Part shown: one piece after another, positions 27,852-37,684 of the stretch
How positions within the stretch are numbered: position 1 is the first letter of the stretch
Layout: each line of letters starts with the position of its first letter
Source: Psychromonas sp. 14N.309.X.WAT.B.A12
Lineage (GTDB): Bacteria > Pseudomonadota > Gammaproteobacteria > Enterobacterales > Psychromonadaceae
DNA: 48,300 bases
Assembly (NCBI RefSeq): GCF_030397575.1
Contig: NZ_JAPNXS010000016.1
Coordinates: 1-48,300, forward strand
Direction of reading: 5' to 3'
Made by a program: the position numbers and the translations under genes
The notes under the pieces: model-generated
Told to the model about the DNA's origin: nothing
The model's database searches: none
Seen by the model: the letters and a program-made list of their open reading frames with translations, nothing else

Positions 27852-28751
27852 ATGAATCCATTATTACCTGACGTACAACGCTTTTTAACTCACATTGCTA
27901 GCCAACGCGGATTGAGCCCGGTCACCATAAATAACTATCAACGCCACCTTAATGAATTTATAGATCTTTTAACCGAACAACAGATTAAAAGCTGGCAAGT
28001 ATTAGATACTCACCAAGTACGCCTATTAGCCAAACAACTACATCAAAATGGCATAAAAGCACGTTCGATCGCGACCAAACTATCAGCCTTACGCTCTTTT
28101 CTTGAATATATGGTAAAGAATAGTCAATTGACTTTTAATCCTGCAAAAGGAGTCTCCGCACCTAAATTAGATAAACCTTTACCTAAAAATATTAGCGTTG
28201 ATGATATGGATCAGCTATTAGATATTGATGGAGATGATCCGCTCACCCTTCGCGATCATTGTATGATGGAACTGATGTATTCATCAGGTTTACGCTTAAG
28301 TGAATTAGTGAATATTAATTTGGGTGATATTAAACTATCAGCTAAAGAGATCATGGTAACAGGTAAAGGCAGTAAACAACGTCTATTGCCAATCACCAAA
28401 ACGGCAATCGAAACCATGAGACTATGGTTAAAAGTCAGACCGGACTTTGCTGAACCGGGTGAAAAAGCGCTATTTTTATCGAAACAAAAAAAGCGTATTT
28501 CTACTCGTAGTGTGCAGATGCGTATGGAAAAGTGGGGACTAGAGCAATCATTACCTAGCCATGTCAACCCACATAAGTTACGCCATTCCTTTGCGACACA
28601 CATGTTAGAATCGAGCGGTAATTTAAGAGCAGTACAAACCTTATTAGGTCATGCTGACCTAGCCACCACTCAAATCTATACACACTTAGACTTTCAACAT
28701 TTAGCAGAAGTGTATGATAAAGCACACCCGCGTGCTAAACGTAAAAAGTAA
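27852..28751 (+). CDS. xerC: Site-specific tyrosine recombinase XerC
   Basis: A 299-aa recombinase that with XerD resolves chromosome dimers at dif. The catalytic set is complete: R148 (SSGLRLSEL), K172, H241 and R244 (HKLRHSFATH), H267 (LGHADL) and the nucleophile Y276 (TQIYTHLD). The N-terminal SAM-like domain is at 1-90. The frame opens at a TTG at 27801, but that lies upstream of the terminator hairpin; ATG 27852 gives the family start and length. Confidence 0.96.
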   Translation: MNPLLPDVQRFLTHIASQRGLSPVTINNYQRHLNEFIDLLTEQQIKSWQVLDTHQVRLLAKQLHQNGIKARSIATKLSALRSFLEYMVKNSQLTFNPAKGVSAPKLDKPLPKNISVDDMDQLLDIDGDDPLTLRDHCMMELMYSSGLRLSELVNINLGDIKLSAKEIMVTGKGSKQRLLPITKTAIETMRLWLKVRPDFAEPGEKALFLSKQKKRISTRSVQMRMEKWGLEQSLPSHVNPHKLRHSFATHMLESSGNLRAVQTLLGHADLATTQIYTHLDFQHLAEVYDKAHPRAKRKK

Positions 28752-28764
28752 GATGGGATAACCG

Positions 28765-29472
28765 ATGATATTTTATAAAACACTCCGTCCATTTAAAGCG
28801 ATTAGTTTCGACCTTGATGATACTTTATATGACAATGAACCGGTCATCAGAAAGGCAGAACAACAATTTTTAGTGTTTCTTAACAACACCTATGAAAAGT
28901 TAGCTGAGTTAGATGAAAGAAGATGGAATTTATATAAGGCATTAATAGTTAAAGAAGATCCCAGCTTAAAACACGATGTCACTGCATCTCGAAAAGCAGC
29001 CATTCAACGGGTAATGATAGTGCATGGTATTGCTCCTGTTGATGCGATTACTTGGTCAGAAACTGCATTACAAACCTTCATTGCATTGCGCAGTGAGGTT
29101 GATGTGCCTAATGAAAGCATCGAACTATTACAGCAACTTGCTAAACATTATCCTGTTATTGCGATCACCAATGGTAATGTTGATGTTGAAAAAATAGGAT
29201 TACAGGATAAATTCCAATTTGTTTTAAAAGCAGGTAATGGTATTAAAAGTAAACCTGATATTGCCTTGTTTCAACAGGCAGCGGATCAGCTAGATATTCA
29301 AATCAGCGATCTATTACATGTTGGTGACCACCTGAATAGTGATGTATTTGGTGCACAACAGCATGATGCTCAAGCAGTTTGGTTTAATCCTAAAGGTTCT
29401 GCGCTTAAAGGGGCAAAACTACTACCCACTATCGAGATAGCCGATCTCCAAGCCCTCCTCAACTTGTTATAA
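28765..29472 (+). CDS. yigB: HAD-family phosphatase YigB
   Basis: A 235-aa HAD hydrolase. Motif I is FDLDDTLYDN, motif II AITNGN, motif III the lysine in KSKPD, and motif IV HVGDHLNSDVFGA. In E. coli YigB dephosphorylates the 5-amino-6-(ribitylamino)uracil 5'-phosphate intermediate of riboflavin synthesis, and also FMN. It is directly after xerC and before uvrD, the E. coli order. Confidence 0.9.
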   Translation: MIFYKTLRPFKAISFDLDDTLYDNEPVIRKAEQQFLVFLNNTYEKLAELDERRWNLYKALIVKEDPSLKHDVTASRKAAIQRVMIVHGIAPVDAITWSETALQTFIALRSEVDVPNESIELLQQLAKHYPVIAITNGNVDVEKIGLQDKFQFVLKAGNGIKSKPDIALFQQAADQLDIQISDLLHVGDHLNSDVFGAQQHDAQAVWFNPKGSALKGAKLLPTIEIADLQALLNLL

Positions 29473-29541
29473 ATAAATACACCACATGCGCCGCGACATA
29501 GATCATTCACATTTAATCTATGTTTCGGTATAGTTCTTATC

Positions 29542-29561
29542 TACTGAATAAATAAACAGGC
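29542..29561 (+). promoter_or_regulatory. LexA-like SOS box before uvrD
   Basis: TACTGAATAAATAAACAGGC keeps CTG and ACAG at the correct spacing and differs from the E. coli LexA consensus in five of 20 positions. It ends 6 nt before the uvrD ATG and overlaps its ribosome-binding site. uvrD is a known SOS gene. Confidence 0.72.
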
Positions 29562-29567
29562 TTTTCT

Positions 29568-31733
29568 ATGGACGTATCTTACCTAATCGATGGTTTAAAT
29601 GATCATCAACGCGCAGCGGTTTCTGCACCAGAACAAAACATGCTGGTATTAGCAGGTGCTGGCAGTGGTAAAACACGTGTATTAACGCATAGAATCGCGT
29701 GGTTAATGCAAGTAAACCATATTCCGACTTACGGCATTTTGGCAGTAACCTTTACCAATAAAGCAGCAAAAGAGATGCGCGGACGTATCGCTGATATTTG
29801 CCCACAACAGATCGGCAGCATGTGGATTGGCACCTTCCACGGTATAGCGCATCGATTATTACGCTTGCACTATCAAGAAGCGAAATTACCAGAGCAGTTT
29901 CAAATTATAGATAGTGACGATCAACAAAAGATGATCAAACGCATTATCAAAAGCCTAGGGTTAGATGAAAAATACTACCCACCTAAAGAATTACAGTGGT
30001 ACATCAACGATAAAAAAGATGAAGGTCTACGAGCTAAACATATCGATCCAGGTTTTAGTTTACAAGAAAAGCAACGTTTACAGGTCTATCAAGCCTATGA
30101 AGCCGCTTGTGATCTAGCTGGGTTAGTAGATTTTGCTGAGCTGTTATTGCGAGCGCATGAATTATTGTTACATAACTCAGCTCTATTATTACATTATCAA
30201 CAACGCTTTCAGCATGTATTGGTAGACGAATTCCAAGACACCAATAAACTGCAATATGCTTGGTTAACGCTATTAACAGATAATGGCAATTATTTAACCA
30301 TTGTAGGTGATGATGATCAGTCTATTTATGGTTGGCGTGGCGCAGACATTGAGAATATTCAACGTTTCTTAAAAGAAAAAAACTCACCGGTTACAATACG
30401 TTTAGAACAAAACTACCGTTCTACTGGGAATATTCTTAAAGCCTCTAATCAATTGATCCAAAATAACAGCGATCGACTAGGTAAAGAGTTATGGACCAGC
30501 GGTGAGGATGGTGAACCCATCTCCATCTATAGTGCGTTTAATGACTATGATGAAGTACGTTATGTTACTAGCCAATTACAAACATGGAAAAATGCCGGTA
30601 ATAAATTAAGTGAATGCGCGATTTTATATCGCAGTAATGCGCAATCTCGCTTATTTGAAGAACAGTTAATGGCGCAGCAGATCCCTTACCACATCTATGG
30701 TGGGCAACGTTTCTTCGACCGGTTAGAAATTAAAGACAGTATTGCTTACTTACGTTTAATGAATAACCATCAAGATGATGCAGCCTTCGAACGTATTGTT
30801 AATAAGCCAAAACGAAAAATAGGCAACACCAGCTTAGATAAAATACGTATTTGTGCCCGAGAGCAAGGCTATACGCTATGGCAAGCAAGTCAGCATTTAA
30901 TTGAAAATAACTTACTCAGTGCCGCTGCAAAATCATCATTAAATAGTTTCTTAACCTTAATAAATCGTTTTAAAGAAGAAACGTCAGAACTACCGCTTTT
31001 CCAAATTGTGGATCACGTAACTCAACATTCGGGTTTGGTCGCCATGTTTGAAGCTGAAAAGGGGGAAAAATCACGCAGTCGAATTGAAAACTTACAAGAG
31101 CTAGTTTCTGCGACTAAAGCTTTTGTGATCCCTGAAGAAGAGCAAGAGATGGAAGAACTTACCGCCTTCCTTGCATATGCAGCATTAGAATCAGGTGACA
31201 ATCAAGCAGATGAGTTTGAAGATGCAGTGCAATTAATGACAATGCACGCAGCCAAAGGTTTAGAGTTTCCACAGGTGTTTATTGTAGGTGTTGAAGAAGG
31301 AATGTTCCCGGGACAACAGTCTGCAACCGATGAAACTCGTATGGCTGAAGAACGCCGCCTTTGTTACGTTGGCTTAACGCGCGCTATGGTTAAATTGACC
31401 TTATGTCATGCTGAAAGCAGACGTTTATACGGACAAGAAAAGTTTCATGCCCCATCACGTTTCATTAGTGAGCTACCTGATGAAAATGTAGATTACGTAC
31501 GACTAAAAACTCAAGTACGTCGAGCAGAGCCTAAAGTTCGACAACCTAAACTAGCTATAACACAAGATATTCAAGGCTTTAAATTAGGTCAACAAGTGAG
31601 ACATGCTAAGTTTGGCGAAGGCACTATCACCGCACAAGAAGGCAGCGGGGAAAATAGCCGTTTACAAGTACACTTTATGGGTGTCGGCAGTAAATGGTTA
31701 ATGACAACGTACGCACGTCTAGAAGTTATTTAA
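29568..31733 (+). CDS. uvrD: DNA helicase II UvrD
   Basis: A 721-aa superfamily 1A 3'-5' helicase for nucleotide excision and mismatch repair. Visible motifs: I (Walker A) GAGSGKTRVL, Ia VTFTNKAAKEM, II VDEFQDTN, III GDDDQSIYGWRGA, IV EQNYRST, V TMHAAKGLEFP and VI YVGLTRAM. The C-terminus has the UvrD Tudor-like RNA-polymerase-binding segment (GQQVRHAKFGEGTI). Rep is shorter and lacks this end. Normal length; a LexA-like box precedes it. Confidence 0.96.
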   Translation: MDVSYLIDGLNDHQRAAVSAPEQNMLVLAGAGSGKTRVLTHRIAWLMQVNHIPTYGILAVTFTNKAAKEMRGRIADICPQQIGSMWIGTFHGIAHRLLRLHYQEAKLPEQFQIIDSDDQQKMIKRIIKSLGLDEKYYPPKELQWYINDKKDEGLRAKHIDPGFSLQEKQRLQVYQAYEAACDLAGLVDFAELLLRAHELLLHNSALLLHYQQRFQHVLVDEFQDTNKLQYAWLTLLTDNGNYLTIVGDDDQSIYGWRGADIENIQRFLKEKNSPVTIRLEQNYRSTGNILKASNQLIQNNSDRLGKELWTSGEDGEPISIYSAFNDYDEVRYVTSQLQTWKNAGNKLSECAILYRSNAQSRLFEEQLMAQQIPYHIYGGQRFFDRLEIKDSIAYLRLMNNHQDDAAFERIVNKPKRKIGNTSLDKIRICAREQGYTLWQASQHLIENNLLSAAAKSSLNSFLTLINRFKEETSELPLFQIVDHVTQHSGLVAMFEAEKGEKSRSRIENLQELVSATKAFVIPEEEQEMEELTAFLAYAALESGDNQADEFEDAVQLMTMHAAKGLEFPQVFIVGVEEGMFPGQQSATDETRMAEERRLCYVGLTRAMVKLTLCHAESRRLYGQEKFHAPSRFISELPDENVDYVRLKTQVRRAEPKVRQPKLAITQDIQGFKLGQQVRHAKFGEGTITAQEGSGENSRLQVHFMGVGSKWLMTTYARLEVI

Positions 31734-31770
31734 TTTCTAACTGATTTCATACTAATCATATCCAAATTAA

Positions 31771-31799
31771 TAAGGCTTTCTTCAATTTAGAAAGCCTTA
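31771..31799 (+). terminator. Hairpin after uvrD, probable terminator
   Basis: TAAGGCTTTC and GAAAGCCTTA form a perfect 10-bp stem with a 9-nt loop 38 nt after the uvrD stop. Only a short TTA follows, so efficiency is uncertain. Confidence 0.6.
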
Positions 31800-32092
31800 T
31801 TAAACACATCAATATTTACTAACAAACCATAGACCAATTATATTAAGTAACTGACCTAAATGCCGTCTAGGAAAAATAACTTGGTTTAAGGCGTAAACAG
31901 CTCTCTTTATGAAATTTACAACGAAAAAATAAGTCATTTTAACAAATGAAATAGATCAGTTAATTAGTATGATTGATATTAACCACATCACATATCCAAT
32001 ATAACTTCTCGCTTAATACTTAAAACTCGCTATGATGAATGAGTTCTGTTTGTTTTTTGAACAGAACAAGGAGTAATATTCAGGAGGTTATT
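31800..32092 (+). promoter_or_regulatory. Leader region of the following unknown gene
   Basis: An AT-rich gene-free stretch. TATGAT at 32031-32036 could be a -10 element. It is followed by an inverted repeat GTTCTGTT/AACAGAAC (32043-32050, 32060-32067; loop mostly T), then a strong GGAGG before the ATG. No ORF was recognised here. Confidence 0.45.
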
Positions 32093-32548
32093 ATGCGCGT
32101 AAAACTGATCAAAGATTTTTTGCTGTATATTGAAGATTGCCATAAAGCATTAGCCGAGCTCTACCAAAGGTTAAGCCTTGAAGCCAATGATGAAAAAGTA
32201 AAACTTTTACTAGAGTATATGAGGAATAAAGAACAACTCTCATATTGCCACCTCCATCAATATGTTCAACAGGCCCCATTAAGTCTATTAAATGCTTGGT
32301 TAGAAGATATATTCGACCAAAGCTTCCCACAACGCTGCAAAGAACTTAAGTTTCAACCTGAGTTAGCCCTAGAAGATGTTGTCACATTAGCAATCCAATT
32401 AGATATACAACTCATTGAAGCAATGCAAGTAGCCACTATCAATAGCAGTACCTCTGAAGCGGAAATAGCGTTAGAAGGTTTAACCTCTAAAGAGGAAGAG
32501 ATGCTGTATCAAGTAGTGATGGCCAGCCATGAATTTGAATATCTCTAA
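32093..32548 (+). CDS. Alpha-helical protein of unknown function
   Basis: A 151-aa protein, not recognised by name. It is predicted wholly alpha-helical with no signal peptide or membrane segment. It has acid- and His-rich helices (FLLYIEDCHKALAELYQRL, NKEQLSYCHLHQYVQ and a C-terminal helix with KEEEMLYQVV). The shape recalls ferritin-like or rubrerythrin-like helical bundles, but no clear E-x-x-H metal motif pair was found. The frame opens at 32039; CAGGAGG (32081-32087) lies 5 nt before the ATG at 32093, so that start is chosen. It stands alone between uvrD and argS. Confidence 0.8.
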   Translation: MRVKLIKDFLLYIEDCHKALAELYQRLSLEANDEKVKLLLEYMRNKEQLSYCHLHQYVQQAPLSLLNAWLEDIFDQSFPQRCKELKFQPELALEDVVTLAIQLDIQLIEAMQVATINSSTSEAEIALEGLTSKEEEMLYQVVMASHEFEYL

Positions 32549-32676
32549 AAGCGCTACAAATTTAATCATTATTTTAACTTTTAAGGCGTTGAACTGAATT
32601 AACTTCCTAGTCTTCACCTTAGATAAACGGTAGAATCTCACTACTTTATTTGTCCGAATCAATTAGTGAGTTATAC

Positions 32677-34425
32677 ATGAAAGCATTAATCCAAAACCTA
32701 CTTGAACAAGCTGTCGCTTCTTTACAAGCTCAACAACTTATCCCTGCAGATGTTCAACCTCGTATCACTATTGATCGTACTAAAGACAAATCACACGGTG
32801 ACTTTGCTAACAACCTCGCATTGATGTTGGCAAAACCAGCAAAACAAAACCCTCGTGCATTAGCAGAACTGATCGTGAAAAACCTACCGACTTCTGAGCT
32901 AGTAATTAAAACTGAAATTGCTGGTCCTGGTTTCATTAACTTTTTTATCAATCCTAACTATCTTGAAAAGCAAATAGATAGCGCTTTTGCTGATTCACGT
33001 TTAAATGTAGAACTAACTTCTGCACCGCAAACAGTGGTCATTGATTACTCTTCACCTAATCTAGCAAAAGAGATGCATGTTGGTCATTTACGTTCAACAA
33101 TCATCGGTGACTCAGTAACCCGAACTTTAGAATACCAAGGTCATAAAGTGGTACGTCAAAATCACGTAGGTGACTGGGGTACGCAGTTTGGTATGTTACT
33201 CGCTTATATGGAAGAGTTACGAGCGAAAGGGGAAGAGATCAATAAAAACCTAGCAAACTTAGAAGTGTTCTACCGTGCTGCTAAAGGTCGTTTTGACGAA
33301 TCAGAAGATTTTGCTAATCGTGCTCGTGATCTAGTAGTTGCACTACAAAGTGGCGATGCTGAATGTTTGGCGCTATGGAAAGAGTTTAAAGAGATCAGTA
33401 TATCTCACTGTCAAGAAGCTTACGAGCGCATGGGCGTAAGCTTAGGTTTAGATGATGTTCGTGGCGAAAGCGCTTATAACGATGACCTTGCTCGAGTGGT
33501 AGAAGATTTAGATAGCAAAGGTTTATTACAAGAAAGCCAAGGTGCAAAATGTGTTTTCCTAGATAACTTTAAAAATAAAGAAGGCGAACCATTACCTGTT
33601 ATCATCAAGAAGAAAGATGGTGGTTTCTTATATGCAACGTCTGACCTAGCCGCTATCCGTTACCGTCAAACTGAATTAAATGCTGATCGTGTATTATATT
33701 TTGTAGATGCTCGCCAAGGTTTACACTTCCAACAAGTATTTGAAGTTGCTCGTTTAGCAGAATTTGTAAAAGCTGGTACCTCACTTGAACATATGCCTTT
33801 TGGTACGGTAATGGGCGAAGATGGCAAACCCTTCAAAACTCGTGCAGGTTCAACGCCTAAATTAGCTGATTTATTAACGGAAGCAGAAGAACGTGCTTAC
33901 GAATTAGTAAAAGAGAAAAATCAAGATATGGCTGAACAAGAGTTACGTCATATTGCGTCTGTAGTTGGTATATCATCTGTTAAATATGCCGATCTTTCTA
34001 AAAACCGTACTAGCGATTACACCTTTAGTTTCGATAGCATGTTGAGCTTTGAGGGCAATACGGCACCTTACTTACTGTATGCTTATACGCGTATAGCAAG
34101 TATATTCAATAAAGCGGGGATCGCTATTGATAGCATTACTGCAGATGTCACTTTCTCTGAAGAAAAAGAGAAAGACTTGGCTAATAAATTAATGCAATTT
34201 AATGAAATAATTAATCAAGTGGGCAAACAAGGTATGCCACATTACCTATGTGCTTATTTATTTGAGTTAGCTGGTTTATTCTCAAGTTTTTACGAAGCTT
34301 GTCCGATTTTAATCGCCGAAAACGAAACACAAAAACAAAGCCGTTTAAAACTAGCAGGTTTAACAGCAAAAACCTTACAACAAGGTCTAGCCCTATTAGG
34401 TATTAACACATTGGAACGCATGTAA
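32677..34425 (+). CDS. argS: Arginyl-tRNA synthetase
   Basis: A 582-aa class I synthetase. The HIGH-type motif is HVGHLRS. The N-terminal Arg-specific domain (about 1-110) ends in GPGFINFFI. The C-terminal DALR anticodon-binding domain is at about 465-582 ([15 protein letters not shown]). Class I ArgS often lacks a canonical KMSKS, as here. The frame opens at 32650, but the ATG at 32677 ([13 protein letters not shown]) matches the family start. It is 2 nt upstream of ftsN. Confidence 0.97.
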   Translation: MKALIQNLLEQAVASLQAQQLIPADVQPRITIDRTKDKSHGDFANNLALMLAKPAKQNPRALAELIVKNLPTSELVIKTEIAGPGFINFFINPNYLEKQIDSAFADSRLNVELTSAPQTVVIDYSSPNLAKEMHVGHLRSTIIGDSVTRTLEYQGHKVVRQNHVGDWGTQFGMLLAYMEELRAKGEEINKNLANLEVFYRAAKGRFDESEDFANRARDLVVALQSGDAECLALWKEFKEISISHCQEAYERMGVSLGLDDVRGESAYNDDLARVVEDLDSKGLLQESQGAKCVFLDNFKNKEGEPLPVIIKKKDGGFLYATSDLAAIRYRQTELNADRVLYFVDARQGLHFQQVFEVARLAEFVKAGTSLEHMPFGTVMGEDGKPFKTRAGSTPKLADLLTEAEERAYELVKEKNQDMAEQELRHIASVVGISSVKYADLSKNRTSDYTFSFDSMLSFEGNTAPYLLYAYTRIASIFNKAGIAIDSITADVTFSEEKEKDLANKLMQFNEIINQVGKQGMPHYLCAYLFELAGLFSSFYEACPILIAENETQKQSRLKLAGLTAKTLQQGLALLGINTLERM

Positions 34426-34427
34426 AA

Positions 34428-34952
34428 ATGCCAAGAGTCACACGTAGAAAACCCGCTAAACGGGGCGCAACCAAAAGAGGCAATACGCGTAAGCAAACTA
34501 AACAAGGGTTTCCTTATATTGCCTGCTTTATTGCGATTTTATTGATCGCCTTTATTAGCTACTTTGTATTTGCTGTTGATAAGCCACCAGCTGTAAAAAA
34601 ACAAGTGGCTAAAAGTACGGCAAAAACAGAAGAAACCTTACCTGAAATGCCGCAACCTAAGTGGGACTATGTCGATATTTTAAAAACCAAAGAAGTGAAG
34701 GTTGATATTCCGGTAGAAGAAAAACCCACACGACCTTATCAGATGCAATGTGGATCATTCAGACACCAAGGTGATGCTGAATCTCTGAAAGCTAAAATTG
34801 CCTTCCAAGGTTTAAATAGCATAGTTAAAAAAACCGGTAACTGGTACCGCGTTATTTTGGGGCCATACGAGCGTAAACGCCTGGCTGAAAAACAACGTCA
34901 CCAATTACAGCGTGCAAAAATTAATGGCTGCCAAATCTGGTTTTGGCGTTAA
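34428..34952 (+). CDS. ftsN: SPOR-domain cell division protein, FtsN-type
   Basis: A 174-aa bitopic protein. A basic cytoplasmic tail (RRKPAKRGATKRGN) is followed by a transmembrane helix at about 30-48 (IACFIAILLIAFISYFVF), a short periplasmic linker and a C-terminal SPOR domain (about 102-174: YQMQCGSFRHQGDAESLKAK, NWYRVILGPY). Known role: triggers septal peptidoglycan synthesis; SPOR binds denuded glycan at the septum. The linker is much shorter than in E. coli FtsN (319 aa). Its place between argS and hslVU supports the name. Confidence 0.88.
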   Translation: MPRVTRRKPAKRGATKRGNTRKQTKQGFPYIACFIAILLIAFISYFVFAVDKPPAVKKQVAKSTAKTEETLPEMPQPKWDYVDILKTKEVKVDIPVEEKPTRPYQMQCGSFRHQGDAESLKAKIAFQGLNSIVKKTGNWYRVILGPYERKRLAEKQRHQLQRAKINGCQIWFWR

Positions 34953-34960
34953 ACCTTAAT

Positions 34961-34988
34961 AAGGAGAGCTAAGGCTCTCCTTTTCTTT
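34961..34988 (+). terminator. Terminator after ftsN
   Basis: AAGGAGAGC and GCTCTCCTT form a 9-bp stem with a 4-nt loop, followed by TTCTTT. It separates argS-ftsN from the heat-shock operon. Confidence 0.85.
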
Positions 34989-34998
34989 ATATCTTTCC

Positions 34999-35024
34999 CT
35001 TGAATTCAATAAAATCTGCCCCAC
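34999..35024 (+). promoter_or_regulatory. Sigma-32-type heat-shock promoter of hslVU
   Basis: CTTGAA (34999-35004), a 14-bp spacer and CCCCAC (35019-35024) fit the sigma-32 consensus CTTGAAA-N(11-15)-CCCCAT. It lies about 65 bp before hslV, a known sigma-32 target. Confidence 0.75.
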
Positions 35025-35090
35025 CTTATAAATATCAAGCCTATAAAAATGGCATCTTCATTTATTCAATAAACAACAAAAGGTATCAAT

Positions 35091-35639
35091 ATGACTACTA
35101 TTGTTTCTGTACGTCGCGGTAATCAAGTGGTTATCGGTGGTGATGGTCAGGTATCACTTGGTAACACTGTAATGAAAGGTAATGCGCGTAAAGTACACCG
35201 CCTGTACAACAATCAAGTCATTGCTGGCTTTGCTGGCGGTACTGCGGACGCCTTCACTCTATTAGAGCGCTTTGAAGCAAAACTACAAGCTCACCAAGGT
35301 AACTTAGAACGCGCAGCGGTAGAACTCGCAAAAGATTGGCGCACCGATAGAATGCTCAGGAAATTAGAAGCGCTACTGGCAGTAGCCGATAAAAAGCATT
35401 CCTATATCATCACAGGTAATGGTGATGTGGTTAGACCAGAAAATGACTTAATTGCCATTGGCTCCGGTGGTAACTTTGCACAATCAGCTGCAATGGCCTT
35501 ACTAGAAAATACAGACTTATCAGCACAAGATATTGTTGAAAAGTCATTAACAATTGCCGGTAACATTTGTGTATTTACCAATTCAAACCAAACTATCGAA
35601 TGTATTGATACTGATACCGACGTAGCCACTACAAAATAG
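35091..35639 (+). CDS. hslV: ATP-dependent protease subunit HslV (ClpQ)
   Basis: A 182-aa proteasome-like peptidase. The initiator Met is followed by TTIVSVRR; the exposed Thr2 is the catalytic nucleophile. Conserved [26 protein letters not shown] and [12 protein letters not shown] are present. HslV forms two stacked hexamers capped by HslU and degrades misfolded proteins in the cytoplasm. It lies 8 nt before hslU, behind a heat-shock-type promoter. Confidence 0.98.
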   Translation: MTTIVSVRRGNQVVIGGDGQVSLGNTVMKGNARKVHRLYNNQVIAGFAGGTADAFTLLERFEAKLQAHQGNLERAAVELAKDWRTDRMLRKLEALLAVADKKHSYIITGNGDVVRPENDLIAIGSGGNFAQSAAMALLENTDLSAQDIVEKSLTIAGNICVFTNSNQTIECIDTDTDVATTK

Positions 35640-35647
35640 GATTTATG

Positions 35648-36994
35648 ATGACTAACAATATGACTCCACAACAAATCGCACAGGAATTGGATCGCCACAT
35701 TATTGGACAAAGTAAAGCAAAACGTGCAGTGGCTATTGCATTACGTAATCGCTGGCGCCGTATGCAACTAAGTGAAGATATTCGTCATGAAGTGACGCCT
35801 AAAAATATTTTGATGATCGGTCCAACTGGTGTTGGTAAAACAGAAATTGCTCGCCGTTTAGCAAAACTAGCTAATGCGCCTTTTATTAAAGTAGAAGCAA
35901 CCAAATTTACTGAAGTCGGTTACGTCGGTAAAGAAGTTGAAAGTATCGTTAAAGATCTTGTTGAAGCAGCAATTAAAATCACTAAAGAACAAGAGTTAGC
36001 AAAAGTGACAGCTAAAGCTGAAGACTTAGCTGAAGATCGTATCTTGGATATTCTTATTCCGCCTGCTAAAACCGCAACAGAGTGGGATGTGAACAGCTCT
36101 GAAGTGGCTGAAGAAGGCCCAGCAAGACAATCTTTCCGTAAGAAATTACGTGAAGGTAAGTTAGATGACAAAGAAGTAGAAATTGATGTACCTGCACCAC
36201 AAATTGGTGTTGAAATCATGGCTCCTCCTGGTATGGAAGAGATGACTAACCAGCTACAAGGTATGTTCCAAAACCTAGGTAGTAAAGGTGAATCTAAAAA
36301 ACGCATGATGAAAATTAAAGATGCATTAAAAGCCTTAGTTGAATCTGAAGCATCAAAACTACTTAACCAAGAAGATCTAAAAGAGAAAGCAATCTACGCT
36401 GCAGAAAACAATGGCATCATCTTCATTGATGAGATCGACAAAATCTGTAAACGCGGTGAGTCGTCAGGCCCTGATGTATCACGTGAAGGCGTACAGCGTG
36501 ACTTACTACCATTAATTGAAGGTTCAACAGTACAAACGAAACATGGCATGGTAAAGACGGACCATATGTTGTTTATTGCTTCAGGTGCATTCCAAGTAGC
36601 AAAACCTTCTGACTTAATCCCAGAGTTACAAGGTCGCTTACCAATTCGAGTTGAATTAGAAGCACTACGTGAACAAGACTTAGCCCGTATATTAACTGAG
36701 CCAAAAGCATCACTAAGTGAACAATACCAAGCATTACTTGCAACGGAAGGTGTAAGCATTAACTTTACTGAGTGCGGAATTAACAAAATTGCGAAATCTG
36801 CATGGCAAGTAAATGAAACCACTGAAAACATCGGTGCACGTCGTTTACATACCTTAATGGAACATATTATGGATGAGCTTTCATATGAAGCCACAGAGCG
36901 CTCAGGTGAGTCGATTACGATTGATGAAGCCTATGTAGCTAATATGCTTGATGAAGTGGTTCAGGATGAAGATTTAACACGTTATATCCTATAA
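35648..36994 (+). CDS. hslU: ATPase subunit HslU (ClpY)
   Basis: A 448-aa AAA+ unfoldase of the HslVU protease. Walker A is GPTGVGKT (about 58-65) and Walker B is [10 protein letters not shown]. The I-domain lies between (about 110-240, with MAPPGMEEM), and sensor 2 is in [11 protein letters not shown]. It ends in RYIL, like the family C-terminus that docks into HslV. Tandem ATGs occur at 35645 and 35648; AGGA (35638-35641) is 6 nt from the second, which I prefer. Confidence 0.97.
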   Translation: MTNNMTPQQIAQELDRHIIGQSKAKRAVAIALRNRWRRMQLSEDIRHEVTPKNILMIGPTGVGKTEIARRLAKLANAPFIKVEATKFTEVGYVGKEVESIVKDLVEAAIKITKEQELAKVTAKAEDLAEDRILDILIPPAKTATEWDVNSSEVAEEGPARQSFRKKLREGKLDDKEVEIDVPAPQIGVEIMAPPGMEEMTNQLQGMFQNLGSKGESKKRMMKIKDALKALVESEASKLLNQEDLKEKAIYAAENNGIIFIDEIDKICKRGESSGPDVSREGVQRDLLPLIEGSTVQTKHGMVKTDHMLFIASGAFQVAKPSDLIPELQGRLPIRVELEALREQDLARILTEPKASLSEQYQALLATEGVSINFTECGINKIAKSAWQVNETTENIGARRLHTLMEHIMDELSYEATERSGESITIDEAYVANMLDEVVQDEDLTRYIL

Positions 36995-37030
36995 AGGATA
37001 AATAACTTTTCATTGTGAATAAAGTAATAA

Positions 37031-37067
37031 AAAAAGCCCCTAATAATTGAATTATTAGGGGCTTTTT
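37031..37067. terminator. Bidirectional terminator between hslU and mtlR
   Basis: A 17-bp perfect stem (AAAAAGCCCCTAATAAT and its complement) with a TGA loop, with T5 or more on both strands. Confidence 0.93.
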
Positions 37068-37098
37068 ACTAGCAGATAATAAATACTGTCATCTTAGT

Positions 37099-37632
37099 TT
37101 AAAAAGGGCTTTCTTTATTTAACGTTTCACAAAGTGAGATAATCCCCAGCGCTAAAGATGATTTAATCACCTGCTGCTGTCTCTCTAATTGCATTTTATA
37201 AAATGTTAAATCTACATCGTCTTGAACGGCTTTCACTGAATCAAAAATACCCACATTCATATTCTTAAATAAATGTAACGATTTAATCGCATCAGCAATA
37301 GGTGCATCAGTAAAATGGTAATCGGCACTGTCGTTATTCAGTAAGTTTTTCAACTTAATAAGGCTCTCTATATCTTGATAGACAAGATGAGGAATAGCAC
37401 CTAAACCAAATAACAATTTTAAACGAACCGATAATTCACCTAGTGGCCCAGAATTTTTCAATAAAGGTCCAACAACCGATTGCACTGCAAAATCATCTTT
37501 TAAAAAAATACGTTCAATTAATGCTTGTATAAGCTGTTCAAAAATATCAACAGTAGAGATAAAAAAACCACGCGCTGTAGCACTTTCATTTAAACATTCT
37601 AGTATTTCATTTTCTTGTAGTTGTTTCGACAT
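37099..37632 (-). CDS. mtlR: MtlR, mannitol operon regulator
   Basis: A 177-aa protein of the MtlR family (LKLLFGLGAIPHLVYQDIESLIKLKN is typical). Known role: represses mtlADR expression in enterics and vibrios. The family is all-helical and lacks a recognisable DNA-binding motif, so it may act through partners. It is the last gene of mtlA-mtlD-mtlR, 52 nt after mtlD, and shares a terminator with hslU. Confidence 0.92.
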   Translation of the reverse strand: MSKQLQENEILECLNESATARGFFISTVDIFEQLIQALIERIFLKDDFAVQSVVGPLLKNSGPLGELSVRLKLLFGLGAIPHLVYQDIESLIKLKNLLNNDSADYHFTDAPIADAIKSLHLFKNMNVGIFDSVKAVQDDVDLTFYKMQLERQQQVIKSSLALGIISLCETLNKESPF

Positions 37633-37684
37633 AAGCTCAGCTAATTAGGGTTATGTGAAGCTAGCGCCCCACATAACTGTTTTA

